DNA of 64,000 nucleotides from DASUPK01 sp963843085 (GCA_963843085.1 CAWJJG010000011.1:1240001-1304000), one strand, 5' to 3'; shown: positions 7,374-15,834, numbered from the stretch's first letter. Program-made: numbers and translations. Notes: generated from the sequence alone by a model not told the origin.

Positions 7374-8179
7374 CCCACTTCCTCCTTGGGCACCGCGGGC
7401 TTGGGCTTCTCGGCCTTCATCCACGGCGGCGCCGTGGTGCCCAGCTTGACCACGAGATAGAGGTGGGCCCCGATCAGGGCGATGATCAACCCGGGCACCA
7501 AGAGCATGTGGATCGCGTAGAAGCGCGACAGGGTGGTGGCGCCGATCTCAGGGCCGGCACGGAGGAAGTCGGCGAGGTACGGCCCGAGGACGGGCCCGGT
7601 CCCGGTGATGTTGTTGGCGACGATGGTCGCCCAGTAGGAGCGCTGGTCGAAGGGCAGCAGATATCCGGTCAGCCCCATCACCATGGTGAGGATGATCAGC
7701 ACCACTCCGATCACCCAGTTGAGCTCCCGCGGGTACTTGTAGGCGCCGAAGAAGAAGGTGCGCCCCATGTGCAGGAAGATGCAGATGATCATCACCGAGG
7801 CGCCCCATTTGTGCATGCCCCGGACGAACTCGCCCATCCAGACGTCGTTCGTCAGATGGGTGATCGAGCCGTAGGCCTGCGTCGGGGACGGCGTGTAGTA
7901 CATCGCCAGGAAGACGCCGGTCAGGGCCTGGAAGGTGAAGGCGAAAAGGGTCGCCGAGCCGAGCGTGTAGAACCAGTTGGTCCCCTTCGGGACCTTCCGA
8001 TAGAGCATCCCGGTGAGGAAGCTCGAGCCGCCGGTGCGCTCGTCGATCCAGCCCAGGGTGTCGGCGCCGGCCTCCTTGGCGACGTCGGCGGGACCGGCGC
8101 CGTTGCCGTTCGCGCCGTTGGTCCGCTGTCCCGGAGGGGCCGGGCGGCTCAGTGGTCCTGGCTTCGGAAGCTTCGGCAC
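7370..8179 (-). CDS. qcrB: menaquinol:cytochrome c reductase, cytochrome b6-like subunit
   Basis: The 269-residue protein is the heme-carrying N-terminal half of cytochrome b. It has four membrane helices and two His pairs for the two b hemes: His123 (GMHKWG) with His224 (AIHMLL), and His137 (FLHMGR) with His239 (GAHLYL). GYLLPFDQRSYWATIV is the conserved Qo/cd region. The first 45 residues are a Pro/Gly-rich extension. The second half of cytochrome b is encoded separately in qcrC. It starts at a GTG with a GGAGAG site a few bases upstream, ten bases after the Rieske gene. Confidence 0.93.
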   Translation of the reverse strand: MPKLPKPGPLSRPAPPGQRTNGANGNGAGPADVAKEAGADTLGWIDERTGGSSFLTGMLYRKVPKGTNWFYTLGSATLFAFTFQALTGVFLAMYYTPSPTQAYGSITHLTNDVWMGEFVRGMHKWGASVMIICIFLHMGRTFFFGAYKYPRELNWVIGVVLIILTMVMGLTGYLLPFDQRSYWATIVANNITGTGPVLGPYLADFLRAGPEIGATTLSRFYAIHMLLVPGLIIALIGAHLYLVVKLGTTAPPWMKAEKPKPAVPKEEVG

Positions 8180-8188
8180 TCGTCTCTC

Positions 8189-8878
8189 CTACGGCGGCGG
8201 CGGCACCGAGGGCCGCGGCGGGTAGAGGTAGTTCCAGACGCCGCCGGTGAACTCGCCAGGATCCCGGGCGCGCACCGGATCGAAGCTGTTGGTGACGCTG
8301 TAGCGCGGACCGACCTCGACCTGGCCGTTGGTCACCCGGGTCTGAAAGCGATCCAGCGGCCGGACCGGCGGGCCGCCGATCCGCTCGCCGAGGAATCCGT
8401 AGACGCCGCCATGACACGGGCAGATGAAGTTCCCGGCGGCCTGGACGAAGCGAACGGGGCAGCCGAGGTGGGCGCAGCGCGTCGTGATCGCGATGTACTC
8501 GTTCGAGGTCTCCTTCTGGTATCCCGACGGCAGGCCGGTCAGCGTGGGGTCTCCCTGCCGAACGTAGACGGTGGTCTTGCCCGTCTCGCCGATGCCCTCG
8601 ACGGCGGTGATGGTCACGGGGCGATACGTGTCGGCGGTGAAGTTCGAGGCCGGGCCGACGGCCTGCCACGGCTCGTCCTCCTGCTCGAACAGCGGCGCGG
8701 CGGCGAAGCCGATGGCGGGCAACACGATCGCGGCGCCGGCGAGCCCGCCCACCGCCTGCACGGCGACCGTGAAGGCGGTGCGCCGGTTCATCGACTCGCC
8801 CTCGAAGTAGCCCGCAGGGTCCGGGCTCGGAAGCCCGTTTGGCACCCCCTGCTGCTTGTTGTTTCCCTCTTCAGCCAC
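8189..8878 (-). CDS. qcrA: Rieske iron-sulfur subunit of the menaquinol:cytochrome c reductase
   Basis: This 229-residue protein carries the 2Fe-2S cluster that takes electrons from menaquinol. Cluster motifs are CAHLGC (Cys135, His137; Cys140 for the disulfide) and CPCHGG (Cys153, His156; Cys155). An NRRTAF twin-arginine signal precedes the only membrane helix (about 38-62), so Tat export is expected and tatA/tatC are encoded nearby. The GTG start overlaps the upstream gene by eight bases; an internal ATG at residue 30, just before the RR motif, is a possible alternative start. Confidence 0.93.
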   Translation of the reverse strand: MAEEGNNKQQGVPNGLPSPDPAGYFEGESMNRRTAFTVAVQAVGGLAGAAIVLPAIGFAAAPLFEQEDEPWQAVGPASNFTADTYRPVTITAVEGIGETGKTTVYVRQGDPTLTGLPSGYQKETSNEYIAITTRCAHLGCPVRFVQAAGNFICPCHGGVYGFLGERIGGPPVRPLDRFQTRVTNGQVEVGPRYSVTNSFDPVRARDPGEFTGGVWNYLYPPRPSVPPPP

Positions 8879-9473
8879 TGTCGGAGACGTCTTCGGCGAA
8901 GCCTATCGAGTCGGCTGCAACGGCCAGCGCATCGCTCATGCCCGCCTCGCGCGCGGTTTTGGTAGCGCTTCGCATCAGCAGCTCCGCCGCGGCCGGCTCG
9001 GAGCGGCGGAGCGCCTCCTTCGCCAGCTCGTGCTCCTCGGTCGCTCCGGCCCCGACCGCGACGGCCGCGGCGAGCCAGAGCGCGCGGGCGTCGCCCACAC
9101 GGTCGCCGTTCTCCGCGTGCACCTGGGCGGACAGGCTGATCAGGTCGGCCAGCTCCCTGACCGCGGCGAGATCGCCGCGCGCGGCGAGTCTCTCGAGGCC
9201 GAGGGCATAGAGATAGTCGCCGGCCAGGAGGCGGAGATCGCCGTCGGCTCCCTGGATCAGCCTCGGCTCCTCGTAGTGGAGGAGATAGCCCTCCCTGATC
9301 GCCTCCACCAGCACGATGTACTCGTCCGCGGCCCCTTGGGCGCGCGGGCCGGAGGCGACCAACTCGCCCAGGGCCGGCTCATCGTCGACGTCCCGAACGT
9401 AGGGCGTGATCACGTTCTCACCGTCGCGGAGGAGCGCTGACAGGGTGGCGAGCGAAGTCGAGGTCGTGGCCAT
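8871..9473 (-). CDS. conserved helical protein of unknown function in the hem/qcr operon
   Basis: The 200-residue protein is almost all alpha helix, with no signal peptide or membrane segment. A central block (LLAGDYLYALGLERLAARGD, about 83-102) resembles the LLAGDYL...RAF helices of isoprenoid-synthase folds and the HepS component of heptaprenyl synthase, and a heterodimeric prenyl synthase gene lies in the same operon; this is a weak inference. Its stop overlaps the qcrA start by eight bases and it follows hemL by 27 bases, so it belongs to the operon. It could also be an assembly factor for the Qcr complex. Confidence 0.6.
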   Translation of the reverse strand: MATTSTSLATLSALLRDGENVITPYVRDVDDEPALGELVASGPRAQGAADEYIVLVEAIREGYLLHYEEPRLIQGADGDLRLLAGDYLYALGLERLAARGDLAAVRELADLISLSAQVHAENGDRVGDARALWLAAAVAVGAGATEEHELAKEALRRSEPAAAELLMRSATKTAREAGMSDALAVAADSIGFAEDVSDSG

Positions 9474-9500
9474 GCGTCGTTTCGAGATTAGAGCGACGCG

Positions 9501-10769
9501 TCAGGAGATGGCCTCGCGGAACGCCTCGGCGGCGGCCGCGATCGTCTCGTCGATCGAGGCCTCGTCGTGGGCGAGCGAGGGAAACCACGCCTCGAACTGG
9601 GAGGCGGGCGGATAGACACCGCGGTCGAGCATGGCCCGGCAGAAGCGCCCGTACGCATCGGCGTCGCAGGCCTGGGCTCCGGCGAAGTCCCGCACCGGGT
9701 CGGCACTGAAGAAGACGGTGAGCAGCCCGGGGACGCTGGCCACCTGGATGGGGAGGTCGCCCGCGGCACGCCGCAGGCCGGTGGCGAGGCGGGTGGTGAC
9801 TGACTCGATTCCGACGTAGGCGGCGCCGTCCAGCTTGCGCAGTGTGGCGAGGCCGGCGGCCACCGCGAGCGGGTTCCCGGAGAGGGTGCCCGCCTGGTAG
9901 ACGTCGCCGGCCGGAGCGATCCGCTCCATCAGCTCCCGGCTCCCGCCGTAGGCGGCGGCCGGCAGGCCTCCGCCGATCACCTTCCCCATCACCGTCAGGT
10001 CCGCATCGATCCCGAGCAGCTCCTGCGCCCCGCCGCGGGCGACGCGGAAGCCGGTGATCACCTCGTCGAGGATCAAGAGCGAGCCCACCTCCGCCGTCGC
10101 GTCCCTGATCGCCTCGAGGAGGCCGGGGTCGGGCGGGACGACGCCCATGTTCGCGGGTATCGCCTCGGCGATCACGGCGGCCGGGCGGCCTCGCGTGATC
10201 GCTTCGACCACCGCGTCGGTGTCGTTCCACGGGACGATGACGGTGTCGGACGCCTGGGCCTCGGTGACACCCGGGCTCGCCGGGACGCCCGCGGTGGCGA
10301 GTCCGGAGCCGCCCTCAGCCAGCAGACCGTCGACGTGGCCGTGGTAGGCGCCGGCGAACTTCATCACCGTGGTCCTCCCGGTCACGGCGCGCGCGAGCCG
10401 CAGAGCGGACATCGTCGCCTCCGTGCCCGAGCTGGTCATGCGGATCATCTCGACGCTCGCGAAGCGATCGACCACCTCGGCCGCGAGGTCGACCTCGCCG
10501 GCCGTCGGAGCTCCATAGCTCGTGCCCCGCCCGGCTGCGTCCCGAATCGCCTGTACGACGAGCGGGTCCGCGTGCCCGAGAATCAGGGGGCCCCACGAGG
10601 AGACCCAGTCGACGTAGCGGTTGCCGTCGACGTCCCAGATGTAGGGCCCCTCCCCATGGTCAACGAAGATCGGGTCGCGGCCGATCGACCGCATCGCCCG
10701 CACCGGGGAGTTCACGCCGCCGGGCAGCACCTCCAGGGCTCGCCGGTACAGCTCGTCCGACTTGCTTAT
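9501..10769 (-). CDS. hemL: glutamate-1-semialdehyde 2,1-aminomutase with probable ATA start
   Basis: This PLP enzyme makes 5-aminolevulinate from glutamate semialdehyde (C5 pathway). PLP-Lys263 lies in MGKVIGGGLP; FAGAYHGHVDG and LDEVITGFRV are also diagnostic. Aligned with E. coli HemL (MSKSENLY...PGGVNSP), the reading frame gives xSKSDELYRR...PGGVNSP with x encoded by ATA at 10767-10769. There is no ATG, GTG or TTG between the upstream in-frame stop and codon 14; ATA overlaps the previous gene's TAA (ATAA), and a GGAGG lies about ten bases upstream. The only canonical choice, GTG at 10728-10730, would remove the first 13 conserved residues. Length from ATA is 422 residues. Confidence 0.9.
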   Translation of the reverse strand: MSKSDELYRRALEVLPGGVNSPVRAMRSIGRDPIFVDHGEGPYIWDVDGNRYVDWVSSWGPLILGHADPLVVQAIRDAAGRGTSYGAPTAGEVDLAAEVVDRFASVEMIRMTSSGTEATMSALRLARAVTGRTTVMKFAGAYHGHVDGLLAEGGSGLATAGVPASPGVTEAQASDTVIVPWNDTDAVVEAITRGRPAAVIAEAIPANMGVVPPDPGLLEAIRDATAEVGSLLILDEVITGFRVARGGAQELLGIDADLTVMGKVIGGGLPAAAYGGSRELMERIAPAGDVYQAGTLSGNPLAVAAGLATLRKLDGAAYVGIESVTTRLATGLRRAAGDLPIQVASVPGLLTVFFSADPVRDFAGAQACDADAYGRFCRAMLDRGVYPPASQFEAWFPSLAHDEASIDETIAAAAEAFREAIS

Positions 10770-11869
10770 GAGTTCTCCGCCTCCCAGCGGGCGTAGTCGT
10801 CAGTGAAGTAGTGGAGGCGGATCTTCTTGAACTCGGTCGAGGAATAGAGGACGGCTCGGTCCTCACCGTGCAGGCCGTGCTCCTCGGCGATCCCGTCGAG
10901 GACCGCGTCGCATTCCTCCTTCGAGCGGCCGTGGGCCATCGTGAAGACGCTGTAGGGCCAGTCCGCGTAGGTGGGACGCTGATAGCAGTGGGAGACGCCG
11001 CGGACGGCGGCCATCCGGGCGCCGACCTCGAGGATCTGGTCCTCCGGAACGCGCCAGACGCCCATCCCGTTGGCGGAGAACCCCGCTCGGCGGTGGTAGA
11101 GGATCGCCGCGACCCGACGGAGGATCTTGCGGTCGACCATCCCTCGGAGGTGATCGAGGAAGGCGTCGGTGCTCATGCCGACCTCGGCGGCCGGAGCGTT
11201 GTAGGGCCGGTCGGTGACCTCCATCGGGCCCTGGAGCGCCCGGATCACTGCGACATCGGTCTCGTCGTAGGGCTGGCGCTCGAGCTCGCGAGGCGGAGCG
11301 GCCTCGACGGCTGCGGAGAGCTCCTCGGTGCCTCCCTCCATCTCCAGGTTCATGTTGATCTTGAACAGCTGGAGCGTCGGCAGCTGGCGGATCGACTCCG
11401 CGCCGGTGAGGCGCTGCAGCACGTCGAGCGTGCCCTGCAGCCCGAGCTCGGAGTCAGGCGGGGTGGCGATCGTGAACCAGAGGTTGAACTCGTGGGTCCG
11501 GAGGTAGTTGTGGGAGACGCCAGGGTGGGCGTTGATGATCTTGGCGGCCCGCTGCGGGTTCTCGGTATCGACCTTCGCGGCAACCAGCATCGAGCTGTAG
11601 CCGAGCGCCCTGGTGTCGAAGATCGGAGTGATCTCGCGGATGATCCGGCCGTCGAGGAGGCGCTGGGTCCGCTGCTTGACGTCGCCCGGATCGAGCTTCG
11701 CCTGGGCGGCGATCAGCTCGAAGGGCTCCGGCTCGAGCGGATAGCTCGACTGGAGCAGGTTCATCAGATGCTTGTCGGTGTCGTCCAGAGGGATCGCGGC
11801 GCCGCCGGCGCGCGAACGGAGCTTCGGCTTCGCCGCGGCGGTGGTGATCCCGTCCGCCGGGCGGTTCAT
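10766..11869 (-). CDS. fused AhbA-AhbB-like siroheme decarboxylase (Lrp/AsnC fold)
   Basis: The 367-residue protein contains two Lrp/AsnC-like units. Unit 1 (about 28-185) has a winged-helix start (LDDTDKHLMNLLQSSYPLEP) and the family block HNYLRTHEFNLWFT. Unit 2 (about 205-365) has LQGPMEVTDRPYNAPAAE, RRVAAILYHRRAGF, VSHCYQRPTYADWPYSVF and YSSTEFKKIRLHYF. These are hallmarks of AhbA/AhbB and NirDLGH, which decarboxylate siroheme to didecarboxysiroheme in the alternative heme (or heme d1) route. In most organisms the subunits are separate; here they are one chain. It overlaps hemB (ATGA) and hemL (ATAA), so it is part of the tetrapyrrole operon. Repurposing as a heme-sensing regulator is the main alternative. 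Confidence 0.8.
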   Translation of the reverse strand: MNRPADGITTAAAKPKLRSRAGGAAIPLDDTDKHLMNLLQSSYPLEPEPFELIAAQAKLDPGDVKQRTQRLLDGRIIREITPIFDTRALGYSSMLVAAKVDTENPQRAAKIINAHPGVSHNYLRTHEFNLWFTIATPPDSELGLQGTLDVLQRLTGAESIRQLPTLQLFKINMNLEMEGGTEELSAAVEAAPPRELERQPYDETDVAVIRALQGPMEVTDRPYNAPAAEVGMSTDAFLDHLRGMVDRKILRRVAAILYHRRAGFSANGMGVWRVPEDQILEVGARMAAVRGVSHCYQRPTYADWPYSVFTMAHGRSKEECDAVLDGIAEEHGLHGEDRAVLYSSTEFKKIRLHYFTDDYARWEAENS

Positions 11870-12855
11870 CGACGGACCGCCTCAGTCGAGAGCCAGGCGG
11901 CGGCGTCCTTGGCGAAGTAGGTGATGATCATGTCGGCTCCGGCCCGGCGGATCGCCGTCAGCGACTCCATCGCGGCGGCTCGCTCGTCGATCCAGCCGTT
12001 GGCGGCGGCGGCCTTCAGCATCGAGTACTCGCCGCCCACGTGGTAGGCGGCAACGGGCGCCCCGGTCGCGTCCTTCACCCGGCGGACCACGTCGAGATAG
12101 GGAAGCGCCGGCTTGACCATGACCACGTCGGCGCCCTCCTCAAGGTCGAGCCTGGCCTCGCGAACAGCCTCCTCGGCGTTCGCCGGATCCATCTGATAGC
12201 CGCGGCGGTCTCCGAACTCCGGAGTGGAGCCGGCGGCCTCGCGGAACGGCCCGTAGAAGGCAGACGCGTACTTCGCGCTGTAGGCGATGATCGGAACGTC
12301 GGAGTGGCCGTCCTCGTCGAGCTGGTTGCGGATCGCGCCGATGCGCCCGTCCATCATGTCGCTGGGCGCCACGGCGTCTGCGCCCGCGGCGGCGTGGGAG
12401 ATCGCCGTCTTGGCGAGCAGCTCGACCGTGAGATCGTTGTCCACCTCTCCTCCGCGGACGATGCCGCAATGGCCGTGCGAGGTGTATTCGCAGAGGCAGA
12501 CGTCGGTGATCACCACGACGTCCGGATGCGCCTCCTTGAGCGCGCGGACGGCCATCTGGACGACGCCCTCGTCGTCGTAGGCCTCGGAGCCGACCTCGTC
12601 CTTGCTGGCCGGGATGCCGAAGAGGATGACCGCTCTCACCCCCGCCGCCGCGATCTCGGTGACCTCGGCGACCGCCTCGGAGATGGAGAGTCGCTCCATG
12701 CCCGGCATGGTCTCGATCGGCTCGCGGACGCCCTCGCCCGCGGTGATGAAGAGCGGCTGGACCAGATGGTCCGCCGTCAGGTCCGTCTCCCGGACCAGGT
12801 CGCGAAGGGGCTCGGTGCGGCGCAGGCGGCGAAGTCGGGTGGCTGGAAAGCTCAC
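11866..12855 (-). CDS. hemB: porphobilinogen synthase (5-aminolevulinate dehydratase)
   Basis: HemB condenses two 5-aminolevulinates into porphobilinogen. The GTG at 12853-12855 gives 329 residues, the family length; the frame continues open upstream but without homology. The active-site zinc triad is present: Cys120, Cys122 and Cys130 in DVCLCEYTSHGHCG, so this is a zinc-dependent enzyme. Schiff-base lysines are Lys195 (YSAKYASAFYGPFRE) and Lys248 (VMVKPALPYLD). It heads the minus-strand heme/menaquinone/Qcr cluster. Confidence 0.95.
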   Translation of the reverse strand: MSFPATRLRRLRRTEPLRDLVRETDLTADHLVQPLFITAGEGVREPIETMPGMERLSISEAVAEVTEIAAAGVRAVILFGIPASKDEVGSEAYDDEGVVQMAVRALKEAHPDVVVITDVCLCEYTSHGHCGIVRGGEVDNDLTVELLAKTAISHAAAGADAVAPSDMMDGRIGAIRNQLDEDGHSDVPIIAYSAKYASAFYGPFREAAGSTPEFGDRRGYQMDPANAEEAVREARLDLEEGADVVMVKPALPYLDVVRRVKDATGAPVAAYHVGGEYSMLKAAAANGWIDERAAAMESLTAIRRAGADMIITYFAKDAAAWLSTEAVRR

Positions 12856-12923
12856 TGGGTTGATTCTAGGGCGGTCCACGTGGCGGTCGGCGGGCGGGTC
12901 CTGTCGCCCCGCCCGACCATCCG

Positions 12924-14276
12924 TCAGGCGAAACGCCGCAAGGCCAAGCGGGCGAGGATCAGATACCCGATGGTCAGCAGGGCCAGGTGGAGCAGCGGGA
13001 GTCCCAGGCTCGGGCCCGATGCGGACAGCGCTCCCGAGAGGGCGTCCACGGCTGGGCGGAAGGGGAAGGCTCCGGCGATCACGTGGATCACGTCGAGCAG
13101 GCCCTTGCTGACGGTGCCCGACGGCACCAGGGAGATGAAGGCCACGGGCAGCGCAAGCGCGAAGGCGAGCAGGGCGCTCGCGCGCACCTCGCGGGCCGCC
13201 GCGCCGATCGCCAGACCCAGGCCGGATGAGGCCGCGCCCGCGAGCAGGATCGCCGGGATGATCAGGTAGATCCGGCTCCACGAGATCGATTCGAAGGGCG
13301 TGATCGCGAGGAGCATGAGCAGGGTCACCACCAGGGCCGCGGCGGTGCCGAGGGTCGCCTTCTCGACCAGCAGGCCGGTGCGGCTGACCAGGCCGCGCGT
13401 GAGCCGCGTGAAGGTGTTCTCCTCCCGTTCCAGGGCGAGCGAGCCGGAGACCAGCAGCACGGTGACGAAGAGCAGGGTGATCGCGGCGGCCACGGCGACC
13501 GCGAAGGTGTCGAGGGGGGGAACGCTGCCCGCGATCACGTCCTTGTTCACGGCGATCGGCTGGCGGACGGAGGCCAGGAGGCTGTTCGCGAGCGCCAGGT
13601 TCTGGCGGGCGAGCCTGGCGAAGTCGCTGACCTGCGCCACCTTGGCGCGCTGGTCAGGTGGCAGGCTCGACTCGACCTGATTGAGGACCTCCTCGGCCTT
13701 CCTCAGGCCGAGGATGTGGACCGTCTGGTTGATGAACGGGATCTCGAACGACCCGCCGTTGGCGAGGATCTGCTCGTAGTCCCCCGCGACTCCTGCGATC
13801 TTCTCCGAGACGAGCAGGTTGGCCTGGGTGAGCAGCGCGCGGATCCGGTCGTCGACGACCTGCGCCTTGAGAGGATCGTCGTTGTTGACGATCACGTCGA
13901 CGGTCGCCGGCTCGCTGGAGTTGGTGCTGAGCTCCCCCTGCAGCTTGCTGATGAAGTCCGGCGGCAGGATGAGGCCGCCGAGAACGTCGCCGTCCTTCAC
14001 CTTCTGCTCGACCTCCGCGCGGCTCGAGACGTCGACGCACTCGATCTTGGCGCATAGCTGTCGCCGGGCCTCGTTCTGGCTGAATCCGCCGGTGCCGAGC
14101 TGGAGGCCGGTCCCTTGAGGTATCTGGTTCAGGAAGGCGACCCGCGGCTTCTCCGGGCTCCGGGAGATGGCCAGCCCGATCAGGACCGCGAGGACGATCG
14201 GATAGACGACCAGCAGCCCGGTGATCAGGGGCGAGCGGCGGAGCAGCTGCAGGTCCTTGATCAGCAGCCAGCGCAT
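12924..14276 (-). CDS. ABC-2 type exporter permease
   Basis: The 450-residue protein has an N-terminal membrane helix (about 17-36), a large extracytoplasmic domain to about residue 240, then five hydrophobic helices to the C-terminus: the ABC-2/DrrB-YhgE-like plan. Ser-Leu-rich transmembrane stretches include FVTVLLVSGSLALEREENTF, where the ELALEREEGT-like motif is typical of ABC-2 permeases. It begins one base into the stop of the ATPase gene (TGATG), so the pair makes one exporter. Substrate unknown; drugs or lipids are usual. Confidence 0.85.
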   Translation of the reverse strand: MRWLLIKDLQLLRRSPLITGLLVVYPIVLAVLIGLAISRSPEKPRVAFLNQIPQGTGLQLGTGGFSQNEARRQLCAKIECVDVSSRAEVEQKVKDGDVLGGLILPPDFISKLQGELSTNSSEPATVDVIVNNDDPLKAQVVDDRIRALLTQANLLVSEKIAGVAGDYEQILANGGSFEIPFINQTVHILGLRKAEEVLNQVESSLPPDQRAKVAQVSDFARLARQNLALANSLLASVRQPIAVNKDVIAGSVPPLDTFAVAVAAAITLLFVTVLLVSGSLALEREENTFTRLTRGLVSRTGLLVEKATLGTAAALVVTLLMLLAITPFESISWSRIYLIIPAILLAGAASSGLGLAIGAAAREVRASALLAFALALPVAFISLVPSGTVSKGLLDVIHVIAGAFPFRPAVDALSGALSASGPSLGLPLLHLALLTIGYLILARLALRRFA

Positions 14277-14998
14277 CAGTGGCCCCTCTTCTTCAGGAAG
14301 CGCACGAAGTCGTTCTCCGGGTCGACCGCTGTCCCCTTGGGCCGCGGGCCCGCGGCCCGGCGCATCTGGGCGAAGCTGCCGTCGAAGATCGTCTCGCCGT
14401 CGGCGAGGACCACCAGCCGGTTCCCGTAGTGGCTTGCCTCCTCGATCTGGTGAGTCGAGTAGATCACCGTCGTCCCCTGCTTCGCGAGGCCCGCGACGAA
14501 CTCCCAGAGCCGCACGCGCTGGCTCGGGTCGAGGCCGGAGCTGGGCTCATCGAGGAGCAGCACCGAGGGATCGCCGAGCAGGCCGATCGCGATGTTGATG
14601 CGCTGCTGGTTGCCGCCCGACAGCGACGAGACCTGGTCGTGACGGCGCTCCTCGAGCCCGGTCTGGGCGAGCATGCGCTCGACGGTCCCTTCGACATCCT
14701 CGGACGCCTCCATGCGCGCAAAGAGCCGCAGGTTCTCCTCGACGGTCAGCCGGCGATAGAGAGCTGCCTGCTGAGGGACCCAGCCGACCTCGCCGTTCGA
14801 GGAGTCGATCCGGCCCGAGTCGGGCCTGGCGATGCCGGCGAGGATGGAGAGAAGGGTTGTCTTGCCCGCGCCGTTCGGCCCCAGGACGGCCAAGAGCTCG
14901 CCGCGATCGACAGCGAAGCTGACGTCCCGCAGGGCTACGCGCGCGCCGAACGACTTGGAGAGGCCCTCGACCTCGAGGACGGGGGCGGCCTGGCTCAT
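14276..14998 (-). CDS. ABC exporter ATP-binding protein
   Basis: The 240-residue ATPase has Walker A LGPNGAGKTT (about 39-48), Q-loop WVPQQ, signature LSGGNQQR, Walker B VLLLDEPSSGLD and the H-loop STHQIEE. It is the energizing partner of the permease gene that overlaps its stop. It is transcribed divergently from the ymdB-like gene, sharing a 56-bp intergenic region. Confidence 0.93.
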   Translation of the reverse strand: MSQAAPVLEVEGLSKSFGARVALRDVSFAVDRGELLAVLGPNGAGKTTLLSILAGIARPDSGRIDSSNGEVGWVPQQAALYRRLTVEENLRLFARMEASEDVEGTVERMLAQTGLEERRHDQVSSLSGGNQQRINIAIGLLGDPSVLLLDEPSSGLDPSQRVRLWEFVAGLAKQGTTVIYSTHQIEEASHYGNRLVVLADGETIFDGSFAQMRRAAGPRPKGTAVDPENDFVRFLKKRGH

Positions 14999-15054
14999 CG
15001 CGCGAAAGCTAGCGGGATGGGCGGAGCGGCATCTCGTCTACGCTCCCCCGCCTG

Positions 15055-15834
15055 ATGAGGCTCCTCTTCATAGGGGACGTCGTCGGCAAGCCAGGCCGGG
15101 AGGGGCTGGCGGCGGCGATGCCCGAGCTTCGCGCCGAGCGGATGCCCGACCTCGTGGTGGTCAACGGCGAGAACGCCGCCGGTGGCGTCGGCATCACGGC
15201 GGAGACCGCGGGACAGATCTTCGACGCGGGCGCCGACGTGATCACCCTCGGCAATCACACCTACCGCCACAAGGACGTCTATCCGTACCTCGATTCCGAG
15301 ACGCGGATCATCCGTCCCGCCAACTTCTCCGCCGGGAATCCCGGACGGGGCCACACGATCACCGAGGCCGCCGGCATGCGGGTCGCCGTGATCAACCTGA
15401 GCGGCCAGATGCACCTCCAGGTGGAGCGCAACCCCTTCGTCGCGATCGACGAGCTGCTCGACTCGCTCGCCGGCGCGGCCGACGCGATCATTGTCGACTT
15501 CCACGCCGAGCTGACCAGCGAGAAGGTGGCCATGGGCTGGCATCTGGACGGCAGGGTGGCGGCGGTGCTGGGCACCCACACCCACGTGCCGACGGCCGAC
15601 CTCCGGGTCCTGCCCAGCGGAACCGCTCACATCTCCGACGTCGGCATGACCGGATCCCGGTCCGGTGTGATCGGCGTGAAGCGCGAGCAGGCGCTACGCG
15701 CCTTCAGGACGCAGATGCCGGTTCGCTTCGACGGGGCGGACGAGGACGTCTGGGTCATGGGCGTCGCGGTCGAGATCGGCGACGACGGGCTCGCTCGCGG
15801 GATCGACCAGATCCTCCTCCCCGTCTCCACTTAG
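15055..15834 (+). CDS. ymdB: YmdB-family metallophosphoesterase
   Basis: This 259-residue protein belongs to the TIGR00282/YmdB family, dimetal phosphodiesterases that act on 2',3'-cyclic nucleotides. All metal-site motifs are visible: GDVVG (Asp8), NGENAAGG, LGNHTYRH, DFHAE and GTHTHVPTAD. In Bacillus the homologue affects biofilm and sporulation decisions; the role here is unknown. Its last 141 bases overlap the end of a convergent membrane protein gene. Confidence 0.9.
   Translation: MRLLFIGDVVGKPGREGLAAAMPELRAERMPDLVVVNGENAAGGVGITAETAGQIFDAGADVITLGNHTYRHKDVYPYLDSETRIIRPANFSAGNPGRGHTITEAAGMRVAVINLSGQMHLQVERNPFVAIDELLDSLAGAADAIIVDFHAELTSEKVAMGWHLDGRVAAVLGTHTHVPTADLRVLPSGTAHISDVGMTGSRSGVIGVKREQALRAFRTQMPVRFDGADEDVWVMGVAVEIGDDGLARGIDQILLPVST

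Noticed and set aside
13079..13100. CACGTG-containing segments as possible parS sites.
   Set aside because: The flanking bases do not match GTTT/AAAC; such hexamers are frequent at this GC content.
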